Shown: positions 1-9,270, numbered from the stretch's first letter. The stretch is DNA of 64,000 nt from CALKAL01 sp051846895 (GCA_051846895.1 JBPYCQ010000002.1:220012-284011); one strand, 5' to 3'. Program-made: numbers and translations. The notes: generated by a model from the letters alone, not told the origin.

Positions 1-131
1 TTTATAATCTATGGAAAAAGTTTCAGTTTAATTTTTCTTATATTACATTTGGACAAAATGTGCCGGATGATATTCAACGATTAACTCCTGAATTAACCGT
101 TAATTTGTTAGTGGGTGAAGAGAAATGGTAA
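1..131 (+). CDS. flhF: Flagellar GTPase FlhF, C-terminal end (partial)
   Basis: The frame is open from the first bases and stops with TAA at 129-131, giving about 42 residues. The translated end contains YITFGQNVPDDI, the conserved C-terminal stretch of the SRP-type GTPase FlhF, which sets flagellar position and number together with FlhG. The 5' part with the GTP-binding G domain lies outside the window. The stop codon overlaps the flhG start (ATGGTAA), indicating translational coupling in the flagellar operon. The identity rests on this short motif plus the flhG neighbour. Confidence 0.85.
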   Translation, partial: YNLWKKFQFNFSYITFGQNVPDDIQRLTPELTVNLLVGEEKW

Positions 132-997
132 AGGACCAAGCTGAAAATCTTCGAAAAAAAATGAATAAAGATTATTCAACCTACGCCCGTACTATTGCAA
201 TTTTTAGTGGAAAGGGCGGGGTTGGGAAGTCGAATTTTGCTGTAAATTTCTCAGTTTGTTTAAGTAAGCAAGGGAAAAGGGTCTTAATTTTTGACCTTGA
301 TATTGGTATGGGAAATGTTGATTTATTGCTTGGACTACACCCGAAACATAATTTAACGACAATGTTCGAGAAAAGTTTACAATTATCTGATATTATAGAA
401 GTAGGACCGGGTAATTTGTCCTATATCGCTTCAGGTAATGGCTTAACTGATTTTTTTCATTTAACTGAAGGACAGTTTAATTATTTTTCAGAACAACTTA
501 ATAATATATCTAGTCAATACGATTATATAATCTTTGACCTTGGTGCAGGAATGAGTGAGGAGCACCTTACGTTTATATCTGCTGCAGATGAATGTATTGT
601 TGTGACGACTCCTGAGCCAACATCTTATATGGATGCATATTCAGCAATGAAGCATGTCATTATTGAATTGCCTACAATTAATATGTCACTATTGCTAAAT
701 AATGTATCGTCCCAACAAGAGAAAAGCCAAGTTTATGATCGGATTTATTCAGTAGTTCATAACTTTTTAAATTATGATTTGAAATTATTTGGGGCATTAC
801 CGAATGATCCACTCGTATCAGAAGCAGTAAAAAAACAAACACCTTTTTATATTATTAACAATCGTTCAATAATAAGTAAAGCATTAGCGAAAATTGTATT
901 AGACTATTTGAAAGAAAATAATCAAAAGGATTCTAAAGAAGAGAATTATAACTTTGTTACTAGATTGAAATCGATGTTTGTTAGAAAGGTAGATTAA
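125..997 (+). CDS. flhG: FlhG (YlxH) MinD-like ATPase, flagellar number control
   Basis: 290-residue ParA/MinD-family ATPase. A deviant Walker A motif KGGVGKS lies at residues 30-36, followed by the FDLDIGMGNVD switch region. In this family FlhG partners with FlhF to control flagellar number and placement at the membrane. The ATG overlaps the flhF stop. The ribosome binding site is weak (GTGAAGAG), so translation is probably coupled. The next gene, cheB, begins 1 nt after the stop, as expected for the fla/che operon of Bacillaceae. Confidence 0.96.
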   Translation: MVKDQAENLRKKMNKDYSTYARTIAIFSGKGGVGKSNFAVNFSVCLSKQGKRVLIFDLDIGMGNVDLLLGLHPKHNLTTMFEKSLQLSDIIEVGPGNLSYIASGNGLTDFFHLTEGQFNYFSEQLNNISSQYDYIIFDLGAGMSEEHLTFISAADECIVVTTPEPTSYMDAYSAMKHVIIELPTINMSLLLNNVSSQQEKSQVYDRIYSVVHNFLNYDLKLFGALPNDPLVSEAVKKQTPFYIINNRSIISKALAKIVLDYLKENNQKDSKEENYNFVTRLKSMFVRKVD

Positions 998-998
998 C

Positions 999-2066
999 TT
1001 GTCAGACATAAAAGTTCTTGTCATTGATGATTCAGCCTTTATGCGAAAAATGATTTCAGAAATGATCAATCAAGCAGATGGAATGCAAGTTATAGGTACA
1101 GCTCGAAATGGTTTAGATGGTATCGAGAAAATAAAAACTCTTAAACCAGATGTCGTCACACTAGACGTTGAAATGCCTATTTTAGATGGAATCTCAGCTT
1201 TAGGAAGAATTATGGAAGAGTCACCCCTACCTGTTATTATGCTTTCAAGTTTAACTACTAAGGGAGCCAAAAGTACGATTCAGGCCATTGAATATGGTGC
1301 GGTTGATTTTATTTCCAAACCTTCAGGCGCGATTTCGCTAAATATTGAGGATGTAAAAACAGAATTAATTAATAAAATAAACATGGCTAAAACAGCAAAT
1401 ATTTTTAAAAATAATCTAAAACGAGATGTAAATATTGAACAAGTTACTACTGGCAATAAAAAATCAATCACACAAAACCTTATACATAAAAAAACTGTTG
1501 TTGCTATTGGTGTATCAACAGGTGGACCAAAAGCATTACAACAAGTACTAACAAAATTTGATAAAAATTTCTCAGCACCTATTTTAATCGTCCAGCATAT
1601 GCCTGCTAAATTTACCAAAACTTTAGCTGAGCGATTAGATCGATTAACAAACATACGTGTAAAAGAAGCGTCTGATGGTGAATTATTAATGAATGGTACA
1701 GCTTATATTGCACCAGGGGATTATCACATGAATATTAAAAGAATTGGAACTTCACTAGCAATTTCACTAGATCAATCAGAGCCACAAAAAGGTCATCGCC
1801 CATCAGTTAATAAATTATTTGAATCACTTGCAAATGTCAGGGATGTGAATAAAGTTGCTGTCGTTTTAACAGGCATGGGCAGTGATGGGACGGATGGGGC
1901 AAAACAACTTAAGAAAATAGATAAAAAAAGTATTTTAATAGCTGAATCAAATCAATCAGCAGTGATATATGGTATGCCAAAGTCAATCATTGAAAATGTT
2001 GGAGCAGATTTAGTCGTCACAATTGATGATATGGCAAAAACAATTACAGAAATTGTTCAAGAATAA
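999..2066 (+). CDS. cheB: CheB protein-glutamate methylesterase/deamidase
   Basis: 355 residues. An N-terminal response-regulator receiver domain (about 1-120) has the acidic pair DD at 10-11 and phospho-acceptor Asp56 (TLDVEMP). A linker follows, then a C-terminal CheB methylesterase domain (about 165-350) with the likely catalytic triad Ser173 (VSTGGP), His200 (VQHMP) and Asp296 (GMGSDG). It removes methyl groups from chemoreceptors and deamidates them after phosphorylation by CheA. Translation starts at TTG 999, one base after the flhG stop, with AAAGGT upstream. No truncation is seen. Confidence 0.97.
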   Translation: MSDIKVLVIDDSAFMRKMISEMINQADGMQVIGTARNGLDGIEKIKTLKPDVVTLDVEMPILDGISALGRIMEESPLPVIMLSSLTTKGAKSTIQAIEYGAVDFISKPSGAISLNIEDVKTELINKINMAKTANIFKNNLKRDVNIEQVTTGNKKSITQNLIHKKTVVAIGVSTGGPKALQQVLTKFDKNFSAPILIVQHMPAKFTKTLAERLDRLTNIRVKEASDGELLMNGTAYIAPGDYHMNIKRIGTSLAISLDQSEPQKGHRPSVNKLFESLANVRDVNKVAVVLTGMGSDGTDGAKQLKKIDKKSILIAESNQSAVIYGMPKSIIENVGADLVVTIDDMAKTITEIVQE

Positions 2067-2079
2067 GGGGGTAAAACGA

Positions 2080-4092
2080 GTGGAAACAAATCAATATTTA
2101 GAAGTATTTATTGATGAAAGTAAAGAAAATTTGCAAGTAGTAAATGATCAGTTACTAGAATTAGAAAAAGAACCAGAGAATTTATCGATCGTCAATGAGA
2201 TTTTTAGAGCTGCCCACACATTAAAAGGCATGTCAGCAACAATGGGGTATGATGACTTAGCAGATTTAACACATAAAATGGAAAACGTTTTTGACAATAT
2301 ACGAAACGAAGTCATTAGCGTCAACTCCAATATGATGGATGTTATGTTTGATGCAGTTCAGGCATTAGAAGAAATGATAGTCGATATTGAATCTGGTGGC
2401 GACGGAAAAAAAGACGTGCAAAAAATTGTTGGTCAATTAAAGCTTATTGAAAGTGGAAATTCAATTGAACTAGAACAAACTGAGAATGAATTACAATCTG
2501 ATAATACGATAGTCAATGATTCCATAGACTTAAATGAATTTGAGCTAACTGTTTTAAATCAAGCTAAATCTGATGGACACTCAATTTTTTATGTCAAAGT
2601 AACTCTAGCAGAAGATTGTTTATTAAAAGCAGCACGAGTATACATGGTTTTTGAAGTATTAGAGAAAAGCGGAGACGTCATTAAGTCTGTACCGACTGTT
2701 GAACAATTAGAAGAAGAAAACTTTGAAAACTCTTTTGAAGTGATTCTTGTTACAAAGGATTCATTAGAAGATGTAAAAAATAAAATATTTAAAGTTTCTG
2801 AAATAGTTCAAGTTGATGTTCAACCTTATACATTCAAAGATAATAAAGAAATTGATCAACAAGATGTGAAGGTGGATTTAAAAGAAGAGCAAGCAAAAGC
2901 AGCGAAACGGAATCAAGATAACAATCAAACAAAAAAAGCCGTCAACAATAAAACTATACGTGTAAATATTGAACGGTTAGATGTATTGATGAATTTGTTT
3001 GAAGAATTAGTTATCGATAGAGGGAGATTAGAACAAATTTCACAAGAGCTTGATAATAGCGAATTGCGTAGTACAGTTGAACGTATTTCAAGAGTATCTA
3101 GTAATCTTCAAAATATCATTTTAACAATGCGTATGGTGCCAATTGATCAAGTATTCAACCGCTTTCCGAGAATGGTGCGACAATTAGCTAGAGATTTAGG
3201 TAAAAACATTGATTTACGTATTGAAGGAGCAGAGACTGAACTTGATCGAACAGTCATTGATGAAATTGGTGATCCATTAGTTCATCTCATCCGAAACGCA
3301 CTTGATCACGGAATTGAAACTCCTGAACAACGCAAACAACAAGGTAAGAATGAACAAGGATTATTATTGTTAAAGGCTTACCATAGTGGTAACCATGTCT
3401 TCGTAGAGATAAAAGACGATGGACAAGGAATCAACAAAAATAAAGTATTACAAAAGGCTATTAATAATGGACTCATTACAAATGAAGAGGCTAATACTTT
3501 ATCAGACCAACAAATTTCTGAATTAATCATGATGAGTGGTTTCTCAACAGCAGATAAGATATCTGATGTATCCGGGCGTGGTGTCGGACTTGATGTTGTA
3601 AGAAATACGATTGAATCGATAGGTGGATCTGTAGAAATATTTTCTGAAGAAGGAAAAGGAACAACTTTTTCAATACAACTTCCTTTAACTTTATCCATCA
3701 TATCTGTTATGTTAATCGTTTTAGACGAAGAAATCTATGCGATTCCATTATCATCAATTATTGAAACAGCAGTTATCAAAAAAGAAGATATTATGAAAGC
3801 ACATAATAAAGAAGTCATCGATTTCAGAGGACATGTCGTCCCGCTAGTTAACTTAAGACAAGTTTTAAACACACCACAAAGCTTAGAAAATGATGAGTAT
3901 TATTCAATTGTCATTGTTCGTAAAGGTGAAAAGTTAGCAGGTCTAATTGTTGACTCGTTTATTGGACAACAAGAAATAGTGTTAAAAGGACTAGGTAACT
4001 ATTTAACTAACATTTTTGCTATCTCAGGAGCAACAATTCTAGGAAACGGGAAAGTCGCTTTAATTATTGATACAAACGCACTAATCAAATAA
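2080..4092 (+). CDS. cheA: CheA chemotaxis histidine kinase
   Basis: 670 residues from GTG 2080, chosen because AAGGGGG lies at 2064-2071; an upstream in-frame start would overlap cheB. Domains in order: HPt with phospho-His46 (AAHTLKG), a P2 CheY/CheB-docking region, the P3 dimerisation helices, an HATPase domain with N box (IRNALDHG), G1 (DDGQGI) and G2 (GRGVGLD), and a C-terminal CheW-like P5 domain. It phosphorylates CheY and CheB in the receptor array. It is followed by 61 non-coding bases before cheW that show no clear terminator. Confidence 0.98.
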   Translation: METNQYLEVFIDESKENLQVVNDQLLELEKEPENLSIVNEIFRAAHTLKGMSATMGYDDLADLTHKMENVFDNIRNEVISVNSNMMDVMFDAVQALEEMIVDIESGGDGKKDVQKIVGQLKLIESGNSIELEQTENELQSDNTIVNDSIDLNEFELTVLNQAKSDGHSIFYVKVTLAEDCLLKAARVYMVFEVLEKSGDVIKSVPTVEQLEEENFENSFEVILVTKDSLEDVKNKIFKVSEIVQVDVQPYTFKDNKEIDQQDVKVDLKEEQAKAAKRNQDNNQTKKAVNNKTIRVNIERLDVLMNLFEELVIDRGRLEQISQELDNSELRSTVERISRVSSNLQNIILTMRMVPIDQVFNRFPRMVRQLARDLGKNIDLRIEGAETELDRTVIDEIGDPLVHLIRNALDHGIETPEQRKQQGKNEQGLLLLKAYHSGNHVFVEIKDDGQGINKNKVLQKAINNGLITNEEANTLSDQQISELIMMSGFSTADKISDVSGRGVGLDVVRNTIESIGGSVEIFSEEGKGTTFSIQLPLTLSIISVMLIVLDEEIYAIPLSSIIETAVIKKEDIMKAHNKEVIDFRGHVVPLVNLRQVLNTPQSLENDEYYSIVIVRKGEKLAGLIVDSFIGQQEIVLKGLGNYLTNIFAISGATILGNGKVALIIDTNALIK

Positions 4093-4153
4093 AAACGGCA
4101 ACTAATAATTAGTGATGAGTGATTGCTAGCTTTCTAAATAAGGAGGTATTCCA

Positions 4154-4618
4154 ATGGGAGAAAGTTCAAATAGTTTAAAAGTAATTGTGTTCCATTTAGG
4201 TGATGAAGAATATGGTGTTCCAGTTTCTAATGTTGGTGGAATTGAACGACTCCAGCATATTACCCGTGTTCCTAATGCACCGACATTTGTCAAAGGTGTA
4301 ATTAATCTTAGAGGAATTGTTACGCCGATTATTGATTTAAGAGAACGGTTTGATATGGAAGAAGTTCCATATACGGAAAGTAGTCGAATTATTGTCGTTA
4401 ATATTAACGAAAAAGAAGTCGGTATGATTGTCGATGGAGCTAATGATGTCGTTGATATTCCAACTGATCAAATCGAGCCTCCGCCGGAAGTAGTCGGTTC
4501 TGTTGAAGCAGATTATATTAGAGGTGTTGCTAAATTAGATAAAAGATTGTTTATCTTATTAGATTTGGAGCATGTACTATCGAAAGAAAATAGTAAGCTC
4601 GATGTCATTGATTCTTAA
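4154..4618 (+). CDS. cheW: CheW chemotaxis coupling protein
   Basis: 154 residues, the usual CheW length, consisting of a single SH3-like CheW domain. The conserved segment VPNAPTFVKGVINLRG is visible at about residues 40-55, followed by PIIDLRERF. CheW bridges CheA to the chemoreceptors. The start is ATG 4154 behind a strong AAGGAGG at 4140-4146. The gene belongs to the che block and is followed within 16 bases by cheC. Confidence 0.97.
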   Translation: MGESSNSLKVIVFHLGDEEYGVPVSNVGGIERLQHITRVPNAPTFVKGVINLRGIVTPIIDLRERFDMEEVPYTESSRIIVVNINEKEVGMIVDGANDVVDIPTDQIEPPPEVVGSVEADYIRGVAKLDKRLFILLDLEHVLSKENSKLDVIDS

Positions 4619-4634
4619 TGGAAAGGAACATACT

Positions 4635-5270
4635 ATGAGCTACTTTTCAAACTTAAAACAAATACAACTAGATATTTTAAAAGAAATAGGAAACATTGGT
4701 GCTGGAAATGCAGCAACTTCTTTATCAGATTTCTTAAACATGTCTGTCGCGATGAGTGTTCCAAAAGTTAACGTCGTTTCATTCGATGAAATGATGGAAC
4801 TAGCCGGGGGATCTGATGAAACACAAGCGGCAGTTTTTGTAACATTTGAGGGGGAAATCAATGGTAGTGTTTATTTATTGTTTTCACCTGAGGATGCTGA
4901 CCAATTTGTAAAATTACTAACAGCAGATGATTCACAGTCAGTTTTTAATGAAGAAAATCCATTAGCAATCTCTGCCTTTAAAGAGCTCGGCAATATTTTA
5001 GTTGGTTCATATTTACGTGCCTTGTCAGATTTCACTAACTTAAATTTATATCAATCTGTTCCAAATGTCTCTATCGATATGGTTGGTGCTATTTTATCTG
5101 AAGGTATACTAGAAATTTCAACGGTTTCAGATGAAGTCATCATGATTGAAACAGTGCTAAATGAATTTGGTGAGAGCAATGATTCAATTAGTGGACATTT
5201 CGTTTTATTGCCAGATCCATTGACATATAAGAAGATTTTTCAGTCTTTAGGAGTTAATAATCATGAATAA
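4635..5270 (+). CDS. cheC: CheC CheY-P phosphatase
   Basis: 211 residues from ATG 4635 (GAAAGGA just upstream). Both signature phosphatase helices of CheC are present, each fitting the [DS]xxxExxN-x22-P pattern. The first has Glu17, Asn20 and Pro43 (KEIGNIGAGN). The second is KELGNILVGS further on. CheC dephosphorylates CheY-P and binds CheD during adaptation. The 3' end overlaps cheD by 8 bases, which fits coupled synthesis of the CheC/CheD partners. Confidence 0.97.
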   Translation: MSYFSNLKQIQLDILKEIGNIGAGNAATSLSDFLNMSVAMSVPKVNVVSFDEMMELAGGSDETQAAVFVTFEGEINGSVYLLFSPEDADQFVKLLTADDSQSVFNEENPLAISAFKELGNILVGSYLRALSDFTNLNLYQSVPNVSIDMVGAILSEGILEISTVSDEVIMIETVLNEFGESNDSISGHFVLLPDPLTYKKIFQSLGVNNHE

Positions 5271-5760
5271 TGTAATTGAAGTCATTAAAGTTGGAATTGC
5301 TGATTTAAATATTTGTCAAGCACCGCAAACGATTAGCACATCAGGATTAGGCTCATGTGTTGGTCTAGTGATATATGATGATTTTAAAAAAATCGCTGGT
5401 TTAGTCCATGTCATGTTACCAAGTTCTTCGTTATCACGCACACCAAATTTCAAGCCCGGAAAATTCGCTGATAGTGGTATTAAAGAGCTTCTAAAATTAA
5501 TGGAAGATCACGGAACTGCGAAACACCGTCTGAAAGCGAAAATGGCTGGCGGAGCCCAAATGTTTAATATACAAAGCAATAATCAAATGTTAAGAATCGG
5601 AGTAAGAAATGTTGAAGCAATTAAAAAAATTTTAGATGATTATCGAATCCCGATTATTTCTGAAGACGTTGGTGGTGACAAAGGTCGAACGGTCGAATTT
5701 TTTCCGGAGACGAGTCAATTTAAAATACGAACGGTACATGAAGGTGTGAAGTTTATATAA
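5263..5760 (+). CDS. cheD: CheD chemoreceptor glutamine deamidase
   Basis: 165 residues. The catalytic Cys lies in STSGLGSCVGL and the His in GLVHVMLP, the hallmark residues of CheD. It deamidates receptor glutamines and is the partner of CheC. The ATG lies inside the end of cheC with TTAGGAG 10 bases upstream. The stop codon overlaps the next start (TAATG). Confidence 0.97.
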   Translation: MNNVIEVIKVGIADLNICQAPQTISTSGLGSCVGLVIYDDFKKIAGLVHVMLPSSSLSRTPNFKPGKFADSGIKELLKLMEDHGTAKHRLKAKMAGGAQMFNIQSNNQMLRIGVRNVEAIKKILDDYRIPIISEDVGGDKGRTVEFFPETSQFKIRTVHEGVKFI

Positions 5761-6077
5761 TGATTGGAAACTATTGGTGGAATTTACTTGTAGCCTCTTC
5801 ATTAAGTGTTGTGACGTTTATTTACTTAATATTTAACAATAACCCGATTTATTCAGTTATAAGGGCCATTCTCGTCTTTGTTATTAGTTTTTTATTAACG
5901 TCGGTTTTTAGATGGTTTTTAACTAAAATGGCGAAAGAATCAGTAGAAACGATACCGCACGATGTTAAAGAACAATATCATGAGGATCAAAATATAAAAG
6001 ACGATTTTTCAATGAGTAGTGAACAAGCAATAAGGGCAGCTGAATCAGTTAAACAAATGTTAAAAGAAGAACAATAA
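5760..6077 (+). CDS. Small membrane protein between cheD and sigD, function unknown
   Basis: 105 residues. Two hydrophobic segments (about 8-25 and 34-53) predict two membrane helices, followed by a charged, cytosolic-looking tail of about 50 residues with an amphipathic end (EQAIRAAESVKQMLKEEQ). The start codon shares one base with the cheD stop (TAATG), so it is translationally coupled to the chemotaxis genes. It lies directly before sigD. B. subtilis 168 has no gene at this place as far as I recall. A role in flagellar function is inferred only from the position. No recognisable domain is seen. Confidence 0.8.
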   Translation: MIGNYWWNLLVASSLSVVTFIYLIFNNNPIYSVIRAILVFVISFLLTSVFRWFLTKMAKESVETIPHDVKEQYHEDQNIKDDFSMSSEQAIRAAESVKQMLKEEQ

Positions 6078-6106
6078 TTTAAAGGAATCTGCGTGGGGGT
6101 TTTACG

Positions 6107-6871
6107 ATGAAACATTCTGCTACCTCATTAAAAGCATTATGGAACCAGTGGAAGACTACAAGAGATCAAGAAGCTGGTAATCAGTTGGTAGAACATTACA
6201 TGCCAATCGTCAATTATCAAGTCAATCGAATCTATATGAATTTGCCTAAAAATATTGACCGTCAAGATGTAAAAAGTCTTGCTTTTATGGGGTTAGTCGA
6301 TGCTCTTGAGAAGTTCGATACAGATAGAGATCTAAAGTTTGATACATATGCTACCTTTAGAATTCGCGGTGCAATTATTGATGGATTAAGAAAAGAAGAT
6401 TGGCTACCTAGAACGGTACGAGAGAAAGCTAAAACTATTGATCAAGCTTATGAAATACTAGAACAAGAATTGAAACGGACACCAACGACTAAAGAAATTG
6501 CTAATTATGTATCGATGGAAGAGCAAGAGGTTGCCGATATAACTAGAGATACTCTATTTGCAAACTTATTATCAATCGAGAGTAAAACGAGTGAAACGGA
6601 CGATGAGCAACGTGAAAATTTACGTAATACGATACGTGATGAAAATGAATTAACGCCCGAAGAACAAGTAGAGAAACAAGAAAAAATTGATGAATTAGCT
6701 CAATTAATAAACGAGTTAAGTGAAAAAGAACAGTTAGTTATTAGTTTGTTTTATAAAGAAGGTTTATCATTAACGGAAATTGGTGAAGTATTAGAGTTAA
6801 CTACTTCGAGAATATCACAAATACATAGTAAAGCGATTGCAAAACTAAGAAAGTTACTATCGCCTGCATAA
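6107..6871 (+). CDS. sigD: RNA polymerase sigma-D (flagellar/motility sigma factor)
   Basis: 254 residues, the normal length for FliA/SigD-type sigma-28. Region 2 includes DVKSLAFMGLVDALEKFD and RIRGAIIDGLRKEDW. Region 3 follows, and region 4 ends with a helix-turn-helix (EGLSLTEIGEVLELT). It directs transcription of late flagellar, chemotaxis and autolysin genes. The start is ATG 6107 behind GTGGGGG. The location at the end of the che operon matches B. subtilis. The upstream start is kept because it gives the canonical N-terminus. Confidence 0.98.
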   Translation: MKHSATSLKALWNQWKTTRDQEAGNQLVEHYMPIVNYQVNRIYMNLPKNIDRQDVKSLAFMGLVDALEKFDTDRDLKFDTYATFRIRGAIIDGLRKEDWLPRTVREKAKTIDQAYEILEQELKRTPTTKEIANYVSMEEQEVADITRDTLFANLLSIESKTSETDDEQRENLRNTIRDENELTPEEQVEKQEKIDELAQLINELSEKEQLVISLFYKEGLSLTEIGEVLELTTSRISQIHSKAIAKLRKLLSPA

Positions 6872-6906
6872 CAAAGATTATTATAAAATATCAGGAGTGA
6901 TTAATC

Positions 6907-8325
6907 ATGGACTTCTCACAAGTGTTTAATTTAACCGTTACCAATAAAAAAATGACAGCTTATTTAGAGGTGAATAAAAATGCGTTAGAAAAGCTGTATA
7001 CTGAATATACAATTGAACAAATTAAACAATCACTCTCTACTTCTGATATTGAAAAGGTATTAGAAAAACATAAAATTAAGCACGGAATTAAACAAGAACT
7101 TTTTGAAGAAATAATCGAAAGCATCGATCATATTGATCAACCAATCGAAATAGCTCAAGGTACTCAGCCGATAAAAGGTGAAGACGGGAGCATTGATTAT
7201 CATGTGAACGCCACTATTACACTATCGATTGAACAAAAAGGAAAAATTGATTTTAAAGAAGTGATGAAAATACCAAAAGTCGAAGTAGGCGATAAAATAG
7301 CGACCATTATCCCACCTACTGAGGGGAAAAATGGAATTAACGTTTACGGTGAAGAAGTGCCTTCTAAACGCGGAAAAGAGGCCCGTTTATTCCCTGGGGA
7401 AAATACGAAGCTGGTTGATGAAGACTTAACGATCTATGCAACAGATAGTGGACAAGTTTCTGCTTTGAAGAAAAAGATTAACGTATTGCCAGTTTTTGAA
7501 GTCAATCATGATCTAGACTTATCAATTGGTAATATCGACTTTAATGGGTCCATTGTTATAAGAGGAGATGTCCCTAATGGATTTTCACTAAAAGCTAGAG
7601 GGGATATTCAAGTGTACGGATTAGTAGAGGCGGCTAGTTTAGAAGCGGGTGGCTCTATTCTAATTAAAGAAGGCATATCAGGTCTTGGAAAAGGAATGTT
7701 AAACGCAGGTTTAGATATACATATCGGAAATGTTAACCAAGGCATTTTAGAAGCGGGTCGTGATGTTTTAGTAGAAAAATCAGCCTTGCATAGTCATATT
7801 ACTGCTAGGGAAGTTGTTTACTGTAAAACAGGACACATCATTGGAGGAACTGTATCCGCTGGAAAAAAAGTTGTTGGCCATGATATTGGGAATCGGTTAA
7901 GCACAAAAACATTTATATATTTAGGAGAAAATAAGAAGGTATTAGAAGATCGTACGCGAATTAAGAAAGAGATTAAACAATTACTAGATCAAATTAAAAA
8001 ATTAGATTTAATAGGCAAAAATATTGAACAAGTTAAGCAAGCAAGGCCACTAAATGAAAAAGAACAACTAATGCTACAAAGACAAAAGGAATCAATGAAA
8101 CAATCTATTCATAATTTAAATGAACTAAAAGAACGTCTTGAACGTTATACATCAATACAAAATGCTACAGAAACTAGTGATGACCAGTTAATGCTAACGG
8201 CATACGGTGTGATTTATCCGAATGTGACGATTATTTGTGGAAAATATTCTTTTCCTTTTCAAACAGATTATAAGTATGTTAATGTCGCATTTAAAGAAAA
8301 CGATTTCCACATTCAAGCGTTATAA
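6907..8325 (+). CDS. fapA: FapA-type DUF342 protein
   Basis: 472 residues. The centre (about 130-330) shows a repetitive beta-rich pattern (VRGDVPNGFSLKARGDIQVYG, GGSILIKEGISG, AGRDVLVEKS) typical of the DUF342 right-handed beta-helix of FapA. A coiled coil follows (about 345-420), then a short beta-rich tail. FapA proteins have been linked to flagellar assembly in several bacteria; the molecular role in Firmicutes is unsettled. AGGAGTGA precedes the ATG. It sits 35 bases after sigD and 21 before the next small gene, so it is likely in the same operon. Confidence 0.9.
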   Translation: MDFSQVFNLTVTNKKMTAYLEVNKNALEKLYTEYTIEQIKQSLSTSDIEKVLEKHKIKHGIKQELFEEIIESIDHIDQPIEIAQGTQPIKGEDGSIDYHVNATITLSIEQKGKIDFKEVMKIPKVEVGDKIATIIPPTEGKNGINVYGEEVPSKRGKEARLFPGENTKLVDEDLTIYATDSGQVSALKKKINVLPVFEVNHDLDLSIGNIDFNGSIVIRGDVPNGFSLKARGDIQVYGLVEAASLEAGGSILIKEGISGLGKGMLNAGLDIHIGNVNQGILEAGRDVLVEKSALHSHITAREVVYCKTGHIIGGTVSAGKKVVGHDIGNRLSTKTFIYLGENKKVLEDRTRIKKEIKQLLDQIKKLDLIGKNIEQVKQARPLNEKEQLMLQRQKESMKQSIHNLNELKERLERYTSIQNATETSDDQLMLTAYGVIYPNVTIICGKYSFPFQTDYKYVNVAFKENDFHIQAL

Positions 8326-8346
8326 TTTTTTAAGGGGAGATAGCTT

Positions 8347-8664
8347 ATGAGTTGGAAAGCAGTTGAGATGCAAGTAGCTCTTCCAAGAACTCATGAAGTT
8401 GGTCAACTCCAAGATCAAATGCAGCAAAGAGGCCAGTTGCTTCAAGACCAATTGGCACAAAGTCAATTAAGACAAGAACAATTGAATCGTAAAACTGTAA
8501 TTCAAACGAACGAGAAAGATGATGTGAAATTATCGGCTGATGATCAGGAAGGCTCAAATCATAATCAAGATAGCCATAATCAGCAGGAGAAAAATCCGAG
8601 TAATAAGAAAAATGTTACCGTTAAACACCCATATTTAGGGCAAGTAATCGACTATTCTGGATAA
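8347..8664 (+). CDS. Small glutamine-rich protein downstream of fapA, unknown function
   Basis: 105 residues. The N-terminus reads KAVEMQVALPRT, then a Gln-rich, probably helical stretch (residues 20-50), an acidic/Asn-rich disordered middle, and a conserved-looking end (HPYLGQVIDYSG). From memory, proteins with a similar start and end occur next to flagellar sigma/DUF342 genes in Bacillaceae and Clostridia, but I cannot attach a function. A strong AAGGGGAGA precedes the ATG. Spacing of 21 and 16 bases to its neighbours supports one transcription unit. It has no membrane segment and no cysteine. Confidence 0.8.
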   Translation: MSWKAVEMQVALPRTHEVGQLQDQMQQRGQLLQDQLAQSQLRQEQLNRKTVIQTNEKDDVKLSADDQEGSNHNQDSHNQQEKNPSNKKNVTVKHPYLGQVIDYSG

Positions 8665-8680
8665 AAGAAGAGGTTAAATA

Positions 8681-9208
8681 ATGGATTCTATATTTATTTT
8701 TATAAGTTTTGTCATTCATGTTATTACCTTTATTATTATCTTTTTATTTTATCAAAAATTACAGCAAGCAACAGAAGGTGAAAGAAACTTTGAAAGGCGA
8801 GTTCAAGAAGTAGAAGATTTATTTAACTCATACCTACTTGAAATTAAAGATGAAAATCGTAAATTTTTAGAAGCTATTACCCATATTGATAGTGAAACTC
8901 AACATAACGATCACCAAACTAGTGATACTCAAGATATATTAAAAAAACAACAGTTTTCGGATAAAAATGTTAAGTATGATTATCATATTGATAAAGAGGC
9001 TGAAAATAATAAAAAACATAAGTCATCTCAAAAATATAAGATTGAAAATGTTTCATTAAATGATCAATTTGAAAGACCATCAATTCAAGCACAAATTATG
9101 CAACTATATTCAGCTGGTCATTCAGTAGAGGAGATTGCGAAAAAACTAAATAAAGGGAACACAGAAGTTGAACTCATTGTAAAATTTAATCAGAAAATGA
9201 TGAATTAA
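8681..9208 (+). CDS. swrB: SwrB-like motility protein
   Basis: 175 residues. One N-terminal membrane helix (about 3-24) is followed by a short coiled coil (about 25-70), a low-complexity charged middle, and a C-terminal helix-turn-helix-like segment (QLYSAGHSVEEIAKKLNKG then EVELIVKFNQK). This architecture and position, after sigD and before rpsB, match SwrB, which activates flagellar type III secretion and swarming in B. subtilis. The middle is poorly conserved in this family, so identification rests on the two ends and synteny. Confidence 0.78.
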   Translation: MDSIFIFISFVIHVITFIIIFLFYQKLQQATEGERNFERRVQEVEDLFNSYLLEIKDENRKFLEAITHIDSETQHNDHQTSDTQDILKKQQFSDKNVKYDYHIDKEAENNKKHKSSQKYKIENVSLNDQFERPSIQAQIMQLYSAGHSVEEIAKKLNKGNTEVELIVKFNQKMMN

Positions 9209-9211
9209 TAC

Positions 9212-9240
9212 TTGCTAGCAACCTGGCATTATGATATATT
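9212..9240 (+). promoter_or_regulatory. Sigma-A promoter for rpsB
   Basis: TTGCTA (9212-9217), a 17-base spacer and TATATT (9235-9240), with an extended -10 TG at 9232-9233. It lies directly after the SwrB-like gene. It predicts a leader of about 110 bases before the rpsB start. Confidence 0.7.
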
Positions 9241-9270
9241 AACTTTTGGTGTTAATACACACGCTTACGG

